A stretch of 64,000 nucleotides of DNA from Kribbella steppae (GTDB lineage: Bacteria > Actinomycetota > Actinomycetes > Propionibacteriales > Kribbellaceae), in contig NZ_SLWN01000006.1 in the NCBI RefSeq assembly GCF_004342025.1, positions 186,001 through 250,000 on the forward strand. The letters run 5' to 3'. Every line of letters starts with the position of its first letter. Position 1 is the first letter of the stretch. Made by a program: the position numbers and the translations under genes. Under the pieces are notes generated by a model. The model was not told the DNA's origin and searched no databases. It saw nothing but the letters and a program-made list of their open reading frames with translations. Shown piece by piece: positions 1 to 7,868 of the stretch.

Positions 1-1
1 C

Positions 2-448
2 GCGCTGAACGCGGCGCATCTCGGCTTGGCGCTGGCCGTCGTACCGATCGCGCTGTCGTCGGCGCTGGCCGGGATCATGCTGCTGCGCCAGGGCGGTGCG
101 TGGTCGGTTGCGCTGGCGCTGGTCCTCGCGTTCCTGCTCGCGTCGCGGTCGCGGTTGTACCCGTTGGTGAGCGAGGTCGCCGTACTGTTCGCGGCCGCTT
201 TCACGATCGTGTCCGGGTGTGTGCTGATCGCGGCGGTGAACGGTCAGGGCGGTGCGTTCATCGCACTCGGCCTGCTGGTGCTGGTGGCGATGTTCTGCGC
301 GTTCGGTCTCAGTTTCGCACCGGCGGAGCATGTCCGTGCGCGGCTCACCCAGCTGCTCGACTATCTTGAAGTCGGGGCGATCATCGTGACGGTCCCCCTG
401 GCGCTGGGAGTGTTCGGCGTCTACTCCAACCTGCTGAACGCATTCTGA
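2..448 (+). CDS. eccD: Type VII secretion membrane protein EccD, C-terminal part (5' end outside window)
   Basis: The reading frame is open from the first bases of the window, so this is the C-terminal ~148 residues of a longer protein. It consists of four or five hydrophobic helices joined by short loops, with a conserved-looking Pro-Ala-Glu-His/Arg loop before the last helices and a terminal segment rich in Gly, Val and Asn. This matches the end of EccD, the 11-helix membrane core of ESX/type VII secretion. The call rests on overall resemblance and on the EspI-like gene that follows 12 bases later. EccD forms the channel-lining dimer of the T7SS inner-membrane complex. Another polytopic membrane protein cannot be excluded from this fragment alone. 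Confidence 0.7.
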   Translation, partial: ALNAAHLGLALAVVPIALSSALAGIMLLRQGGAWSVALALVLAFLLASRSRLYPLVSEVAVLFAAAFTIVSGCVLIAAVNGQGGAFIALGLLVLVAMFCAFGLSFAPAEHVRARLTQLLDYLEVGAIIVTVPLALGVFGVYSNLLNAF

Positions 449-460
449 CGACCGGATGGA

Positions 461-2176
461 ATGACTGAATCGAACTGGCAGGGTGACATGCTGCGCCAGA
501 TGGCGGAGCAGTCACCGGCCGAAGACCCGGCCCGCCCGGACAAGCCGCCCGCATCGGCCCCCGCCGCACCACCCGCGGCCCCCGCCGGGCAGGGCGGTCC
601 CGCTGTGCCTCCAGCACCTCAGCAGGGCGTGCCACCACAGCAAGGTGTGCCACCACAGCAGGGCGTCCCGCAGCAGCAGGGTGTTCCGCCGCCGCAGCAG
701 GGGCCGTATCAGCAGCAGTACGGCCAGCAGGTGCCACCGCCTGCCGAGTACCAGCAGCAGCCTTACCCGCAGCCGCCGTACCCGCAGGAGCAGTACCCAC
801 CGGAGCAGTACCCCCAGCAGCCGCCGTACCCGGCCGAGCAGTACCCGCCGCAGCAGTACCCAGCGCAGCAGCCTCCTTATCCGCCGGAGCAGTACGCGCC
901 TCAGCCGCCGTACCCGCAGCAGCCGCCCTATCCGCCGGACCAGGGCTACCAGGAGCAGGGCTACCAACAGCCGCCGCCGTACCAGCCGGGGCCTTACGAG
1001 CAGCAGCAGTACGCCCCGCCTCCACCCGCGCCGCCGTACGAGCAGCATCCGTACCCACCTCAGCAGGGCTACCCGCCGCCCCCACCTCCGCCGGGGCAGG
1101 TGGCGCCGTACCAGCCTGCGCCCTACGAGCAGTACCCGCCGCAGCAGCCATACCAGCAGTACCCGCCGTACGAGCAGCAGCAGGGGTATCAGCCCAGCCC
1201 GCAGCCGCAGTACGAGGAGCAGTACCCGCCTCAGGGTCAGCAGCACCCGGGGCAGGTGCCGCATCAGGACTACTACGAGCAGCCGCCGCAGCAGGGACCT
1301 CCGCCGACGCAGGATGACGGCTGGGGCGCACCGGCACCGCCTACTCCGCAGGCGGACCAGATCGGTACGCCGATGCAGGCGCCGGCCGGTGACTCGGTCT
1401 TCGACCGGTTCCGCAAGATCGCCTCCGAAGCGGCCTACCTGGTCGGCGCCTCGGGCCGGATGCAGCGCGACGTGGACAACATCGCGACCATCCGCCGGCC
1501 GATCGCGATCATGCGTCGCGTCGGTGTCCTGAGCCCGGTCACCAACGGCGGTACGTCGACAGTCACCGCACTGCTGTCCACCATGCTCGCGTCGCAACGC
1601 TCCGACCGGGTGGTCGCGGTCGATGCGGATCCAGGCGGTGCCGAGCTGTCCCGGCGGCTGGAGCTGTCAGTCGGCACCGGTCCGATCGAGCCCGTCACCC
1701 TGCTCCGCAGTGAGGGCACCGCGGGCGCAGTCCGTACGACGCTCGCGGAAGCGCAGGGCCAGGGAGCGCGTGACGTCGGGCTGGCCGTGGTCGACTGCCC
1801 GGGCGGCCTGTTCGACGAGGTCAGCGCCGAGATGGCGGGGACCGGGCACTGTGCTGTCGTGGTGGTGCCGTCGGTGCAGCACGTGGCGGAGTACTGCCTG
1901 TCGCAGCTCGACCAGCTGACACCTGACGGCCAGGACGTGCTGCTCACCCGAGGTGTCGTGGTCATCAGCGTGGTCCAGAACGTCGATCCCGCCTCGGTCG
2001 GCTGGCTGGTCGAGGCGTTCCGCCAGCGGGGTATGGAGCCGGTCGTGCTGCCGTTCGACCTGCACATCGCCCAGTCGTGGCCGCTGCACACCGAGCAGTT
2101 TCAGTCCGACACCCGCCGGGCCGTCCTCGACCTGGCGGCCCGCGTGGTCGAAACCGTCACCCGCGCTGCCGGCTGA
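461..2176 (+). CDS. EspI-like proline/glutamine-rich MinD/ParA-fold protein of a type VII secretion locus
   Basis: 571 residues. Residues ~20-300 are low-complexity Pro/Gln/Tyr/Glu repeats of the PYPQQ/EQYPP kind. Residues ~312-571 form a MinD/ParA-like domain: a beta strand ending VGVLSPV at ~354-360, a P-loop position reading TNGGTSTVT (361-369), VVAVDADPGG for strand 2, and VVDCPGG for Walker B. The usual KGGxGK(S/T)T P-loop is degenerate: neither the signature lysine nor the GK lysine is present, so ATP hydrolysis is doubtful. Disordered Pro-rich N-termini on MinD-like domains are typical of EspI and related ESX-associated proteins. The position 12 bases behind eccD supports a T7SS regulatory or targeting role. 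ATG start with no clear ribosome site. Confidence 0.75.
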   Translation: MTESNWQGDMLRQMAEQSPAEDPARPDKPPASAPAAPPAAPAGQGGPAVPPAPQQGVPPQQGVPPQQGVPQQQGVPPPQQGPYQQQYGQQVPPPAEYQQQPYPQPPYPQEQYPPEQYPQQPPYPAEQYPPQQYPAQQPPYPPEQYAPQPPYPQQPPYPPDQGYQEQGYQQPPPYQPGPYEQQQYAPPPPAPPYEQHPYPPQQGYPPPPPPPGQVAPYQPAPYEQYPPQQPYQQYPPYEQQQGYQPSPQPQYEEQYPPQGQQHPGQVPHQDYYEQPPQQGPPPTQDDGWGAPAPPTPQADQIGTPMQAPAGDSVFDRFRKIASEAAYLVGASGRMQRDVDNIATIRRPIAIMRRVGVLSPVTNGGTSTVTALLSTMLASQRSDRVVAVDADPGGAELSRRLELSVGTGPIEPVTLLRSEGTAGAVRTTLAEAQGQGARDVGLAVVDCPGGLFDEVSAEMAGTGHCAVVVVPSVQHVAEYCLSQLDQLTPDGQDVLLTRGVVVISVVQNVDPASVGWLVEAFRQRGMEPVVLPFDLHIAQSWPLHTEQFQSDTRRAVLDLAARVVETVTRAAG

Positions 2177-2279
2177 CCCACAGCCGGTTCCCAGAAAGCC
2201 TCAAACCTCGGTTGAATCCGACAAACTTCCTCGAACGCTGAACCGTTCTGCTGATCTGGTCGTTTGACACGGTATCCGC

Positions 2280-2297
2280 CCCTTATTTGAACGGGTC
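2280..2297 (+). promoter_or_regulatory. Motif CCCTTATTTGAACGGGTC upstream of the Rieske lipoprotein gene
   Basis: This imperfect inverted repeat lies 65 bases before the Rieske lipoprotein start. An almost identical sequence, one base shorter, lies at 37169-37185 upstream of sufR. The rest of the 2177-2362 gap holds a TTGACA at 2264-2269 and a TAGACA at 2301-2306, candidate promoter hexamers whose spacing does not make one clear promoter. Function as an operator is inference. Confidence 0.35.
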
Positions 2298-2362
2298 GGG
2301 TAGACATCAAAGAAGCAAAGCGTTCAACTACTTTGACCGGAAGCTCTTGGAGGTCCAGATTC

Positions 2363-2917
2363 ATGAGCGATGACACCATGGCCCCACCCACCACACCACC
2401 CGCGGCGGAGGCGGCCGGCGAGCTGCGTGACCGGAGGTCGGTGCTCCGGTGCGCGGCGATGGTCGCGCTGGCCGGCGCCGGCGCGCCGATCCTCGCCGCC
2501 TGCGGCGGGGGAGACGACGCGGGCTCGACCGGTACCACCGGGACCAGCTCGGCCCCGACCAGCAGCGCGCCGACCTCGGCCGCCAGTTCGGCGCCGTCGT
2601 CGAGCGCTCCGGCCACCACAGCGAGCGGCACGGTGCTCGGCCCGACCTCTGACGTACCGGTGGGCGGCGGGAAGGTGTTCACCGACGCGAAGGTCGTGGT
2701 GACCCAGCCGAGTGCGGGTCAGTACAAGGGCTTCTCGGCCGTCTGCACCCACCAGGGCAACCCGGTCGGTTCCGTGGAAGGCGGTCAGATCGTCTGCCCG
2801 TTCCACAACAGCCACTTCAGCATCACCGACGGAAGTCCGGTCAGCGGCCCGGCCCAGACCCCGCTCCCGGCCGTCAACGTCGCCGTCCAGGGCACGAACA
2901 TCGTCCAGTCGGCCTGA
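2363..2917 (+). CDS. Rieske [2Fe-2S] lipoprotein with Tat-like leader
   Basis: 184 residues. The leader has a twin arginine (RDRRSVL, residues 22-28), a hydrophobic stretch and a lipobox LAAC with Cys47, so the mature protein should be lipid-anchored on the outer face of the membrane after folded export. Residues ~50-90 are a Ser/Thr/Ala/Gly-rich linker. The Rieske motifs are C128-T-H130 and C145-P-F-H148, giving two Cys and two His ligands for a [2Fe-2S] cluster. The protein is much shorter than cytochrome bc1 Rieske subunits and is a stand-alone electron carrier of unknown partner. ATG 2363 is chosen because GGAGG lies about 8 bases upstream; an in-frame upstream start at 2333 lacks one. 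A terminator follows directly. Confidence 0.88.
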   Translation: MSDDTMAPPTTPPAAEAAGELRDRRSVLRCAAMVALAGAGAPILAACGGGDDAGSTGTTGTSSAPTSSAPTSAASSAPSSSAPATTASGTVLGPTSDVPVGGGKVFTDAKVVVTQPSAGQYKGFSAVCTHQGNPVGSVEGGQIVCPFHNSHFSITDGSPVSGPAQTPLPAVNVAVQGTNIVQSA

Positions 2918-2934
2918 CACAGGGGGAGCGAGAC

Positions 2935-2966
2935 AGGGCCCGACCTTCGGGGGCCGGGCCCTTTCT
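2935..2966 (+). terminator. Rho-independent terminator after the Rieske lipoprotein gene
   Basis: Perfect 8-bp arms AGGGCCCG (2935-2942) and CGGGCCCT (2955-2962), a 12-base loop, then TTTCTC. It begins 18 bases after the stop codon. Confidence 0.75.
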
Positions 2967-3053
2967 CGTCGGGCGATCAGCGCTGCCTCGTCAGGCGATC
3001 AGCGCTGCCTCGTCAGGCGATCAGCGCTGCCTCGTCAGGCGATCAACGCTGCG
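2966..3053. repeat. 22-bp tandem repeat, about four copies, ending in the protease stop codon
   Basis: Units begin TCGTCAGGCGATCAGCGC and repeat at 2966, 2988, 3010 and 3032. The first three are nearly identical, and the fourth diverges because it runs into the last codons and stop of the minus-strand S8 protease. Each unit carries a copy of the stop-codon neighbourhood, so the array looks like a tandem expansion of the gene's 3' end. Confidence 0.85.
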
Positions 3054-4281
3054 CCGGGTCGACCTTTCCGACGTACAGCAGCTTGTTCGGCGAGCCGGTG
3101 CCCGGGTCGCCCACCTTGTCCGGCGTGGACGCGCCGACCAGAGCGGTCGTCACATCGGCCGGTGTGGCCTCCGGGTGGTCGGCCAGGTAGAGCGCGATCC
3201 CACCGGCCACATGCGGCGTGGCCATCGACGTACCGCTCATCTCGGCCGTCGAGTCGGGGTCGGTGATGCCGACCGAGAGCGTGTCGACGCCGGGCGCGAA
3301 CAGGTCCACGCACGAGCCCCAGTTCGAGAACGACGCCTTCTGGTCCTGGTCGTCGGTCGCACCGACCGTGATCGCGGACGGCTCCTTGGCCGGCGACCCG
3401 CCGCAGGCGTCCGAGCTCTCGTTGCCGGCGGCAACCGCGTAGGTGATGCCGGAGTCGACCGACGCCTTCACCGCTGCGTCCAGCGCGTCGTCGGCGCCAC
3501 CGCCGAGGCTCATGTTGGCGACCGCGGGCTTCTTCGCGTTCTTGGTCACCCAGTCGATCCCGGCGATGACGGACTCGGTCGAGCCGGAGCCCTTGCAGTC
3601 GAGCACCCGGACGCCGAAGACCTTGGCGCCCTTGGCCAGGCCGTACGTCGTCCCGGCGATGGTGCCGGCCACGTGGCTGCCGTGCCCCATGCAGTCGACG
3701 CCGTTCTGGCCGTCGCCGACGGTGTCGGTACCGACGGACGCGCGGTCGCCGAAGTCCTTGTGCGCGGCGTAGATACCGGTGTCGATCACGTAGACGTTCA
3801 CGTTCTCGGCGGTGGTGGCGGCCTCGTACTTCTTGTCCAGCGGCAGATCACGCTGGTCGCTGCGGTCCAGTCCCCACGGCGGGTCGTCCTGGCTGACGGT
3901 GATTTTCTGGTTCTGCTGGACGAACGCGACCCGCGAGTCGCCGGCCAGTTTCTTGGCCTGGTCCGCACTCATGCTGGCCGAGAAGCCCTTGACCGATGCG
4001 TCGTACTGGGAGCGCACCTTCACGTCGTACGTGCTGGCCAGGCTCTGGTTGGTGGCCCGGGTCTGGGCCTGGCTTCGCTGGCCGGCCAGGACGACGATGT
4101 AGCTGTCGGGGATCGCGGTTGCGCTGCCGGCACCGCGAATGCTGACACCGGCCTCCGGCGCCGCGTCGCTACCGGCCGCGGTGGCCACGATGCCGGTGAC
4201 GGCCAGCGCAGAGGCTGCGACCGCTCCTAGCACGGCACGCGGCCTACGAATGCTGTGCAGCTTTCCGTTATTGGGGGACAT
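3043..4281 (-). CDS. Secreted S8 family serine protease (subtilisin-like) with I9 propeptide
   Basis: 412 residues. A signal peptide (hydrophobic core ~17-35, Ala-rich cleavage region ~40) is followed by an inhibitor I9-type propeptide (~57-128, beginning IPDSYIVVLAG). The peptidase domain carries the triad Asp167 (VYVIDTGIY), His200 (MGHGSHVAGT) and Ser352 (SGTSMATPHVAG), with Asn287 of AAGNESS as the oxyanion residue. The length fits an extracellular subtilase without C-terminal extra domains. It should be exported, self-processed and active as a general extracellular protease. It is monocistronic, faces the Rieske gene convergently, and its stop codon lies in a 22-bp tandem repeat. Confidence 0.95.
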   Translation of the reverse strand: MSPNNGKLHSIRRPRAVLGAVAASALAVTGIVATAAGSDAAPEAGVSIRGAGSATAIPDSYIVVLAGQRSQAQTRATNQSLASTYDVKVRSQYDASVKGFSASMSADQAKKLAGDSRVAFVQQNQKITVSQDDPPWGLDRSDQRDLPLDKKYEAATTAENVNVYVIDTGIYAAHKDFGDRASVGTDTVGDGQNGVDCMGHGSHVAGTIAGTTYGLAKGAKVFGVRVLDCKGSGSTESVIAGIDWVTKNAKKPAVANMSLGGGADDALDAAVKASVDSGITYAVAAGNESSDACGGSPAKEPSAITVGATDDQDQKASFSNWGSCVDLFAPGVDTLSVGITDPDSTAEMSGTSMATPHVAGGIALYLADHPEATPADVTTALVGASTPDKVGDPGTGSPNKLLYVGKVDPAQR

Positions 4282-4430
4282 GGGCGGAACTCCCTCAAGT
4301 CAGCGCAAGGCCCAGTTGCCTCACGCAAAGGTCCTGCCGACCTACCCTGCGTGACAGGCTAGGTTCCGCGCTCATCCCAACCGGGGGTCAGACCGGCCTT
4401 ATGTGCCAAGCCGCAACATGACTGCAAGGT

Positions 4431-4886
4431 TCAGCTGGTTTGGCGGGCTTGGTGGTTGGCGTACTTGCGAACGGCGAACTCGTAGGCCTCGGTGAGGAGG
4501 TCCTGGAGTGGGGCGAGGTCGGTGGGGGAGATGATGCAGACCCAGTGCTGGGATGCGTAGAACGGATGCGGCATCAACTTGTCGCGCTCGGCGTAGTTGT
4601 GGCCGGAGTCCAGCACCCAGTCCGCGTCCCGCTCGGTCGGCACGGGACCGAACAGTTTGCTGTACGTCGCTTTGGTCAGGCCGACGTTCAGCCGCCAGGC
4701 ACCTGGCTCGTCGAGTCGGGAGACCTTCTCGTAGTGGTCCCCGGTCACGATCGTGGCGAACGGCTGCTGCCGCTCCGGCGGCAGGTCCGCCGCCGGGTCG
4801 TACAGGTAGAACAGATCGCCCTGTGCCTCGAGCAGCCGGATCCCGTCGTACCTCCGGATCAGGAGGTCCATCTCGTCAACAGTCAT
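4431..4886 (-). CDS. DUF6194 family protein
   Basis: 151 residues, no signal peptide or membrane segment. The start (MTVDEMDLLIRRYDG), the central FATIVTGDHYEKVSRLD and RLNVGLTKATYSKLFG segments and the late HPFYASQHWVCII segment match the DUF6194 pattern of small cytosolic actinobacterial proteins of unknown function. The gene is transcribed alone, divergently from uvrC with 82 bases between the starts. No function is assigned; the alternating aromatic/charged composition suggests a compact alpha/beta fold. Confidence 0.75.
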   Translation of the reverse strand: MTVDEMDLLIRRYDGIRLLEAQGDLFYLYDPAADLPPERQQPFATIVTGDHYEKVSRLDEPGAWRLNVGLTKATYSKLFGPVPTERDADWVLDSGHNYAERDKLMPHPFYASQHWVCIISPTDLAPLQDLLTEAYEFAVRKYANHQARQTS

Positions 4887-4968
4887 GCCTTCAAGTGTGT
4901 CATTGAACTAGTAATTGAGACTTTGGCGGAATTCCGTCTTTGTCCGTGCGGCGAACTAGGGTGGATGA

Positions 4969-6999
4969 GTGGCTGATCCGTCCTCCTATCGTCCAGCTCC
5001 CGGGTCGATTCCCGACTCGCCTGGTGTGTACCGCTTCAGCGATGCCGCCGGGCGGGTGATCTACGTCGGCAAGGCGAAGAACCTGCGCGCCCGGTTGTCG
5101 TCGTACTTCCAGGATCTGGTCAACCTGCACCCTCGCACCCAGGCGATGGTGACGACCGCGGCGAAGGTCGAGTGGACCGTGGTCGGCAGCGAGGTCGAGT
5201 CGCTGCAGCTGGAGTACTCCTGGATCAAGGAGTACGACCCGCGCTTCAACGTGAAGTACCGCGACGACAAGTCGTACCCCTGGCTCGCGATCACCCTCAA
5301 CGAGGACTACCCGCGGGTGATGGTCGGCCGGGGCCAGAAGAAGAAGGGCATCCGGTACTTCGGCCCGTACAGCCACGCCTGGGCGATCCGCGAGACCGTC
5401 GACCTGCTGCTGCGCGTGTTCCCGATGCGCTCGTGCAGCAAGGGCGTGTTCAACCGGCACCGCCAAATCGGCCGGCCGTGCCTGCTCGGCTACATCGGCA
5501 AGTGCGCCGCACCCTGCACCGGTCAGGTGAGCCAGGACGAGCACCGCAAGATCGTCGAGGACTTCGCCGCGTTCCTGTCCGGCCAGACCGCGACGTACGT
5601 CCGCCGGCTGGAGAAGGAGATGAAGGCAGCCGCGGCCGAGCTCGAGTACGAGCGGGCCGCGAAGATCCGGGACGACCTGGCCGCGCTGGAGAAGGCGCTG
5701 GCCAAGAACGCGGTCGTCCTCGGCGACGGCACCGACACCGACGTGATCGCGCTCAGCGAGGACCCGCTCGAGGTCGCGGTGCAGATCTTCTACGTCCGCG
5801 GCGGCCGGATCCGCGGTGAGCGCGGCTTCATCGCGGACAAGGCCGACGGGACGGCGACCACCGGCGATCTGGTGTCGCGGTTCATCCAGCAGACGTACGC
5901 CGCTGATTCGGGCGAGGCGATCCCGCGCGAGATCCTGGTCCCGACCGAGCCGGAGGACGCGCCGGCGCTGACCGAGTGGCTGTCCGAGCTGCGCGGCTCG
6001 AAGGTGTTCATCCGGGTCCCGCAACGCGGTGACAAGAAGGCTCTGATGGAGACCGTCGGGCGGAACGCGCTGCAGACGCTGACCATGCACAAGACCAAGC
6101 GGGCCAGCGATCTGACCACCCGCAACCAGGCGCTGGAGGAGATCCAGGCCGGGCTCGACCTGCCCGAGGCGCCGCTGCGGCTGGAGTGCTACGACGTCTC
6201 CAACCTGCAGGGCACCGAGGTCGTGGCCTCGATGGTCGTGTTCGAGGACGGCCTGCCGCGTAAGAGCGAGTACCGGCGGTTCGTGATCAAGGGCGTCGAC
6301 GGGCAGAACGACGTCGCCTCGATCGCCGAGGTGCTGACCCGGCGGTTCAAGCGACTCCTCGACGAGCGGGCGACCCTGCAGGACGACGAGGACCCGACGG
6401 CGAGCCTGATCGACCCGGAGACCGGCCGGGCTCGCAAGTTCTCCTACGCGCCTGGGCTGGTCGTGGTCGACGGCGGGCCGCCGCAGGTCGCGGCCGCGCG
6501 GCAGGCGCTGGACGAGCTCGGCCTCGGCGACATCCCGATCTGCGGCCTGGCCAAGCGGCTCGAGGAGGTGTGGCTGCCGGACGAGGAGGACCCGGTGATC
6601 TTCTCCCGCACGTCGGAGGGCCTCTACCTGCTCCAGCGGCTGCGCGACGAGGCCCACCGGTTCGCCATCACCCACCACCGCAGCCGGCGGTCGAAGTCGA
6701 TGGTGGAGTCCGTCCTCGACGAGGTCCCCGGGCTGGGCGAGGTACGGCGCAAGACGCTGCTGAAGCATTTCGGGTCGCTGAAGAAGCTGCGCCAGGCGAC
6801 CGTCGACGAGGTGGCCGAGCTGCCCGGATTCGGCCGTCGTACGGCGGAATCCGTCGTACTGGCGGTGAACCTTGCCGCAACGAAGGCCGACACCGGCCGG
6901 GCGCCCGCCGTCAATATGGCCACGGGCGAGATACTGGATGACGACGTCCCGGCGCCGGCCGGGGCGCCCGACGGGGATCCAGGGAGAACTGAGAGCTGA
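4969..6999 (+). CDS. uvrC: Excinuclease ABC subunit C
   Basis: 676 residues. The N-terminal GIY-YIG nuclease domain (~19-98; GVYRF and VIYVGKAKNLR) makes the 3' incision. A UVR motif for UvrB binding lies at ~215-250, an RNase H-like domain for the 5' incision follows (CYDVSNLQGTEVVASMVVFEDG, then VVVDGGPPQV), and tandem helix-hairpin-helix motifs sit at ~584-635 (VPGLGEVRRKTLL and LPGFGRRTAES). Length is normal. It acts with UvrA and UvrB in nucleotide excision repair. The GTG start at 4969 has no strong ribosome site; a TAGGGT at 4957-4962 places a possible transcription start at or near the GTG, so the mRNA could be leaderless. It overlaps rapZ by one base. Confidence 0.97.
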   Translation: MADPSSYRPAPGSIPDSPGVYRFSDAAGRVIYVGKAKNLRARLSSYFQDLVNLHPRTQAMVTTAAKVEWTVVGSEVESLQLEYSWIKEYDPRFNVKYRDDKSYPWLAITLNEDYPRVMVGRGQKKKGIRYFGPYSHAWAIRETVDLLLRVFPMRSCSKGVFNRHRQIGRPCLLGYIGKCAAPCTGQVSQDEHRKIVEDFAAFLSGQTATYVRRLEKEMKAAAAELEYERAAKIRDDLAALEKALAKNAVVLGDGTDTDVIALSEDPLEVAVQIFYVRGGRIRGERGFIADKADGTATTGDLVSRFIQQTYAADSGEAIPREILVPTEPEDAPALTEWLSELRGSKVFIRVPQRGDKKALMETVGRNALQTLTMHKTKRASDLTTRNQALEEIQAGLDLPEAPLRLECYDVSNLQGTEVVASMVVFEDGLPRKSEYRRFVIKGVDGQNDVASIAEVLTRRFKRLLDERATLQDDEDPTASLIDPETGRARKFSYAPGLVVVDGGPPQVAAARQALDELGLGDIPICGLAKRLEEVWLPDEEDPVIFSRTSEGLYLLQRLRDEAHRFAITHHRSRRSKSMVESVLDEVPGLGEVRRKTLLKHFGSLKKLRQATVDEVAELPGFGRRTAESVVLAVNLAATKADTGRAPAVNMATGEILDDDVPAPAGAPDGDPGRTES

Positions 7000-7868
7000 T
7001 GGACGACGACCAGGGCGGCAACCTCATCATCGTGTCCGGCATGTCCGGCGCGGGACGGAGCTCGGTCGCGGACGTACTGGAGGACCTCGGCTGGTTCGTG
7101 GTGGACAACCTGCCGCCGATGTTCCTGACCACCATTGTCGAGCAGGTCGTCGGCACCGGCGCGTCACCGCGGCTCGCGGTGGTCGTGGACGTCCGGACCG
7201 GTCTCTTCTTCGAGGAGCTGAGCTCGGCGATCCACGACCTGCGGCTGAAGGGGTACCGGCCGCTGACGCTGTTCCTCGAGGCCTCGGACGACGTGATCGT
7301 GCGCCGGCAGGAGAGTGTCCGCCGGCCGCACCCGCTGCAGGGCGAGGGCCGGCTGCTGACCGGAATCCAGCGCGAGCGCGAGCTGCTCGGCGACATCCGG
7401 GCCGGCGCGGACCTGGTCATCGACACGTCGAACATGAACATCCACCAGCTCGCCGCGAAGATCGTGAACGCCTTCGGTGACGAGGAGAACGCCGAGCTGC
7501 GGGCGACCGTGGTGTCGTTCGGGTTCAAGTACGGGATCCCGGTCGACGCCGACGTGGTGGCCGACATGCGGTTCATCCCGAACCCGTACTGGCAGCCCGA
7601 CCTGCGCCCGATGACCGGGCAGGACCGTCCTGTGTCAGACTTCGTCCTCGGCCATCCGCTGGCCCAGCAGTTCCTGCAGAACTACGTGGACGTGCTGGAC
7701 ACCCTGCGGACCGGCTACCTGAACGAGGGCAAGCGCTTCGTCACCGTCGCGATCGGCTGCACCGGGGGTAAGCACCGCAGCGTCGCGATGGCCGAGGAGA
7801 TCGCCCGGAGGCTGCGCGAGAAAGGGTCACCGACCTTGGTCGTACACCGGGATCTGGGGCGGGAGTGA
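6999..7868 (+). CDS. rapZ: RapZ/YvcJ-family nucleotide-binding protein
   Basis: 289 residues. The N-terminal P-loop domain begins LIIVSGMSGAGRSSVADVLE; the Walker A reads GMSGAGRS (14-21) with Arg in place of the usual Lys, a substitution I recall from other actinobacterial members. Signature segments follow (FVVDNLPP; SFGFKYGIPVDADVVADMRF), and the C-terminal domain carries GCTGGKHRSV. In Enterobacteria RapZ controls GlmS through small RNAs; in Gram-positives the protein binds nucleotides and its output is less clear. Its start overlaps the uvrC stop (TGATG) and its stop overlaps yvcK, the fixed rapZ-yvcK-whiA cassette linked to cell-envelope precursor signalling and division. Confidence 0.95.
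   Translation: MDDDQGGNLIIVSGMSGAGRSSVADVLEDLGWFVVDNLPPMFLTTIVEQVVGTGASPRLAVVVDVRTGLFFEELSSAIHDLRLKGYRPLTLFLEASDDVIVRRQESVRRPHPLQGEGRLLTGIQRERELLGDIRAGADLVIDTSNMNIHQLAAKIVNAFGDEENAELRATVVSFGFKYGIPVDADVVADMRFIPNPYWQPDLRPMTGQDRPVSDFVLGHPLAQQFLQNYVDVLDTLRTGYLNEGKRFVTVAIGCTGGKHRSVAMAEEIARRLREKGSPTLVVHRDLGRE

Noticed and set aside
600..1260. CRISPR-like regular repeats
   Set aside because: The periodicity comes from PYPQQ-type codons inside one gene; units vary in length, are not palindromic and have no unique spacers.
512..1597. Long minus-strand open frames opposite the Pro/Gln-rich region
   Set aside because: They translate to Arg/Leu or Ala/Thr/Gly low-complexity text, as expected from the complement of CAG/CCG-rich repeats; no ribosome site and no family resemblance.
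4900..6768. 622-codon minus-strand frame opposite uvrC
   Set aside because: Antisense shadow rich in Arg, Leu and Val with no conserved segments; uvrC is unambiguous on the other strand.
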